Assembly: GCA_040509055.1 (NCBI GenBank)
Contig: JBEVLT010000102.1
Coordinates: 1-7,115, forward strand
Length of the DNA stretch: 7,115 bases
Source of the DNA: JAJKIP01 sp040509055
GTDB lineage: Bacteria > Bacteroidota > Bacteroidia > Chitinophagales > Chitinophagaceae
Direction of reading: 5' to 3'
Part shown: positions 4,759 to 7,115 of the stretch, one piece after another
Numbering within the stretch: the stretch's first letter is position 1
Layout: the number at the start of each line of letters is the position of its first letter
Program-made: the position numbers and the translations under genes
The notes under the pieces: generated by a model
Told to the model about the DNA's origin: nothing
The model's input: only the letters and a program-made list of their open reading frames with translations
Database searches by the model: none

Positions 4759-7014
4759 ATGAAACGATTGCTGCTGCTGACCTCTCTTTTCGTCACCTGC
4801 CTGGCCGGCCAGGCTACGACCATCCCGGTCAAAGACATTGCCGAACTCAATGCCGCTAACAAACAGGCCAAACCAGGCGACATTATCATCCTGCGCGACG
4901 GGGAGTGGAAAGACGTGATCATCCAACTCGACTGCAAGGGAAGCGCGGAGAAGCCCATACTCTTTAAAGCGGCAACAGCAGGAAAAGTATGGATTACAGG
5001 CCACTCGCAACTGAAGCTGGGTGGCAGCTATCTCATCGTAGACGGGCTTTCTTTTACCAATGGCTATGCCGGCGATGATGCCGTTATCGAATTCCGGACC
5101 AGCAAAGAAAAGCTGGCCAACCACTGCCGCGTCACCAACTGCGCTGTAGACGACTTCAACAACCCAAAACGGATGGACGAGAACAACTGGGTGCTGTTCT
5201 ATGGCAAAAACAACCGGCTGGACCATTCCAGTTTCCGCGACAAAAAGAACATGGGTGTGCTGCTGGCCGTGATCCTGGATGATGACCGGAGCCGGGAGAA
5301 CTTCCACTCCATCGATCACAACTATTTCGGCAGGCGGTCCCCGCTGGGTTCCAACGGCGGCGAGATCATCCGCGTAGGCGTGTCCCAGCATTGCCAGTTC
5401 AACTCCAATACGCAGATCACGGACAATTTTTTCGAATACTGCGACGGCGAAACCGAGATCGTGTCCATCAAGTCGGGCAGCAATACTATCCGCAACAATC
5501 TTTTTAAGGAAAGCCAGGGCTCCGTGGTATTGCGCCACGGCGACAACAATACGGCAGAAAACAATATTTTCCTGGGCAATGGCAAGGAAGCCACCGGCGG
5601 CGTACGGGTGATCAACAAAGGACAGTGGGTGGTGAACAACTTATTTTACAAATGCCGCGGCACCGGCTTTCGTTCACCCCTAGCCATCATGAACGGCATA
5701 CCCAATTCCCCGGCGCATCGCTATGTGCAGGTAACGGAGGCGGTGATCGCGAACAACAGCTTTTACAACTGCAGCCCTGCCGCTTTCTGCGAAGGCAGCG
5801 ATACGGAACGAACATTGCCGCCGGTGAATGTGTTCCTGCTGAACAATACTTTTTACAACACCAGCGACGGCCTGGTGTACAAAACCTTTGACAATACCGA
5901 TGGCTTTGTTTTCGGCGGCAACACGGTCAATAAAGAACTGAAGCAAGCGGTAGCCAATGGCTTTGCAAGAACCGCATTAGTTGCACCGCTCACAGCAGGT
6001 ACTGCCCTGCCCCGCCCGGCCGCGGCTGTTATCCATTCCATTTCCGACTCGCTGCAGCAGGCAGCCCACACCCGGCTGGGGCATGTGCTATCGGCCAAAC
6101 CATATTTCTCCGATGCTGCCCTGTTAAACCGCATCCGGAATAACGCAGTAAACAATTGCGGAGCCGGCTGGTTTAAAAGAACAGCCGACGCAACACCAAT
6201 AGCAGCTATCCGCGTCAGCTGCAGCAATGCAGAAGCCCTGTACCAGCAACTGGAAAGAAAGGAACCCGTGATCATCGTCCTCACCGGCAACCACTATTCA
6301 TTGACACGCCCGCTCCTGGTCACAAAAAATGTACGCATCACCGGCAAGAGGACCATTCAATTTTCTACGACAGAACTCTTCAGCGTATTCAATATCGGCG
6401 GCAAGGGCGCCCTGGTCCTGGACAACCTGGTAATCGATGGCAAAGGGATCAATGCATCCCATTTCATTTCATCTGATCCCGGTGGTCACAGCGATCATTA
6501 TCACTTCTCCATACGCAACTGCACGATCCGTAATATCGGGCAGTCGACCAGCTTTTTCCATGCCGCCAAATCCATGATCGCCGACAGCATCGTGATCCGC
6601 AACAACAGTTTTATCAACAACGCCGGCAGCTGGCTGCTGCTAAACGAAGAAAAGGATAACAAGGGTTATTACAACGCAGAAAGGATCGTGATCAGCAGCA
6701 ACCGGTTCGAAAGCCAACAGGGAATACTGATCGACATTTACCGTGGCGGCAACGACGAAAGTACGCTGGGACCAAAATTATTCTTTGCCAACAACACCGT
6801 TACGAACTGTAATGCCGGCGATAACAACGGACTGATCCGGCTGACAGGCGTACAATACAGTTCCCTGACGGGCAACCGCTTCTCCGGTTGTGCACCGGCA
6901 GGTTTACTGATCGTCTATTCAGATGCCGTGAGGGCCGATCACCAGCTGCGAAACAATCAATTCGTTTCTTCAGGCACGATCCGGAAAAACAAATTCGTTA
7001 CGGAACAGCCCTGA
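4759..7014 (+). CDS. PL6 alginate lyase, two-domain parallel beta-helix, secreted
   Basis: A 751-residue polysaccharide lyase of family PL6 (chondroitinase B-like). Residues 1-19 form a signal peptide (MKRLLLLTSLFV..., cleavage near LAGQA), so it acts in the periplasm or outside the cell. The N-terminal right-handed beta-helix (about 22-400) has many NNxF turns. It carries SNGGE (N199, E202), GETE (E231, E233), SIKS (K238) and LRHG (R259). As I recall the AlyGC enzyme, calcium ligands N181, E213, E215 and catalytic K220, R241 all map here with a constant offset of 18. A linker with CGAGW precedes a second beta-helix (about 480-745), as in the long two-domain PL6 subfamily, where it helps dimerisation. 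The substrate is alginate; a preference for guluronate-containing chains and exo-action are inferred from AlyGC. The ATG gives a complete signal peptide. It follows the LacI-type gene by 87 bp. Confidence 0.94.
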   Translation: MKRLLLLTSLFVTCLAGQATTIPVKDIAELNAANKQAKPGDIIILRDGEWKDVIIQLDCKGSAEKPILFKAATAGKVWITGHSQLKLGGSYLIVDGLSFTNGYAGDDAVIEFRTSKEKLANHCRVTNCAVDDFNNPKRMDENNWVLFYGKNNRLDHSSFRDKKNMGVLLAVILDDDRSRENFHSIDHNYFGRRSPLGSNGGEIIRVGVSQHCQFNSNTQITDNFFEYCDGETEIVSIKSGSNTIRNNLFKESQGSVVLRHGDNNTAENNIFLGNGKEATGGVRVINKGQWVVNNLFYKCRGTGFRSPLAIMNGIPNSPAHRYVQVTEAVIANNSFYNCSPAAFCEGSDTERTLPPVNVFLLNNTFYNTSDGLVYKTFDNTDGFVFGGNTVNKELKQAVANGFARTALVAPLTAGTALPRPAAAVIHSISDSLQQAAHTRLGHVLSAKPYFSDAALLNRIRNNAVNNCGAGWFKRTADATPIAAIRVSCSNAEALYQQLERKEPVIIVLTGNHYSLTRPLLVTKNVRITGKRTIQFSTTELFSVFNIGGKGALVLDNLVIDGKGINASHFISSDPGGHSDHYHFSIRNCTIRNIGQSTSFFHAAKSMIADSIVIRNNSFINNAGSWLLLNEEKDNKGYYNAERIVISSNRFESQQGILIDIYRGGNDESTLGPKLFFANNTVTNCNAGDNNGLIRLTGVQYSSLTGNRFSGCAPAGLLIVYSDAVRADHQLRNNQFVSSGTIRKNKFVTEQP

Positions 7015-7038
7015 TCAATCAGGGAACACCTGTAATAG

Positions 7039-7071
7039 TACAAAGCCCGGTAAAGGATACCGGGCTTTGTA
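7039..7071. terminator. Strong, probably bidirectional hairpin terminator after PL6
   Basis: TACAAAGCCCGGTA (7039-7052) and TACCGGGCTTTGTA (7058-7071) form a perfect 14-bp stem with a five-base AAGGA loop, starting 24 bp after the PL6 stop. On the plus strand it is followed by a moderately T-rich tract. The A/T-flanked GC core reads as a terminator from either direction, and a possible minus-strand gene ends 2 bp to its right, so it may serve both. Confidence 0.85.
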
Positions 7072-7073
7072 GC

Positions 7074-7115
7074 TTATATCTTATCCAACGCAGCTATTAG
7101 CCAATTAAACCCATC
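7074..7115 (-). CDS. Possible C-terminal tail of a convergent gene (cut by window)
   Basis: On the minus strand one frame is open from the right edge for 13 codons, reading DGFNWLIAALDKI, then TAA at 7074-7076. The other two minus frames stop within six codons. The peptide has the amphipathic, hydrophobic look of a protein C-terminal helix, and its stop lies 2 bp from the shared terminator hairpin, as expected for two convergent genes. The fragment is too short to name a family, and an open run of this length occurs by chance fairly often. Confidence 0.4.
   Translation of the reverse strand, partial: DGFNWLIAALDKI

Noticed and set aside
4789..4800. Possible lipobox (FVTC, C14) in the PL6 signal sequence
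   Set aside because: Thr before Cys and Phe at -3 do not fit the usual lipobox, and a standard cleavage site follows at LAGQA.
4744..5538. Minus-strand open frame (264 codons) opposite the PL6 gene start
   Set aside because: It lies over the signal peptide and catalytic helix of PL6, and its translation is low-complexity hydrophobic without family motifs.
1..7115. Mobile elements, CRISPR arrays, tRNA or rRNA genes, or a defence or other novel system
   Set aside because: No regularly spaced repeats, transposase or phage-like proteins, or tRNA-like cloverleaf were seen. All large frames belong to known alginate-pathway families.

Overview
The window is a compact alginate-degradation locus from a member of the Bacteroidota, most likely a Chitinophaga-like soil organism. 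This assignment is an inference. It rests on the protein style, the AT-rich gene starts without Shine-Dalgarno sequences, and the pairing of PL6, PL17, KdgF and an SDR around a LacI-type regulator. No rRNA, tRNA, insertion sequence, CRISPR array or phage gene is visible.

The layout is divergent. On the minus strand, reading from right to left, lie a short-chain dehydrogenase/reductase (2530-3285), a secreted PL17 oligoalginate lyase (214-2418) and a KdgF-type cupin (1-209, cut by the left edge of the window). The lyase and the cupin are 4 bp apart and are almost certainly co-transcribed. A 348-bp spacer (3286-3633) separates this operon from the plus-strand LacI-family regulator (3634-4671). 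After an 87-bp spacer with overlapping inverted repeats comes a secreted two-domain PL6 lyase (4759-7014), which ends at a strong hairpin terminator (7039-7071). Beyond the terminator, a short open minus-strand frame (7074-7115) may be the C-terminal tail of an unrelated convergent gene.

The genes form a pathway. PL6 cuts polymeric alginate outside the cytoplasm, and PL17 trims the oligomers to unsaturated monouronates. After import by a transporter not present here, KdgF opens the monomer to its keto form (DEH), and the SDR reduces DEH to 2-keto-3-deoxygluconate (KDG) for central metabolism. KDG kinase, KDPG aldolase and the transporter (SusC/D or MFS) are not in the window. The recalled catalytic and metal-binding residues of both lyases are all present, so both enzymes look active.

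The clearest non-coding feature is a 36-bp, nearly perfect palindrome at 3566-3601. It contains three overlapping LacI-type operators on a 12-bp pitch (centres 6 bp apart) and lies between the two divergent transcription units. Other points for a second look are the alternative hairpins between the regulator and PL6, the TTG start of PL17, and the possible convergent gene end. I see no evidence for an undescribed system; the enzymes are canonical and the novelty, if any, lies in the regulatory DNA.
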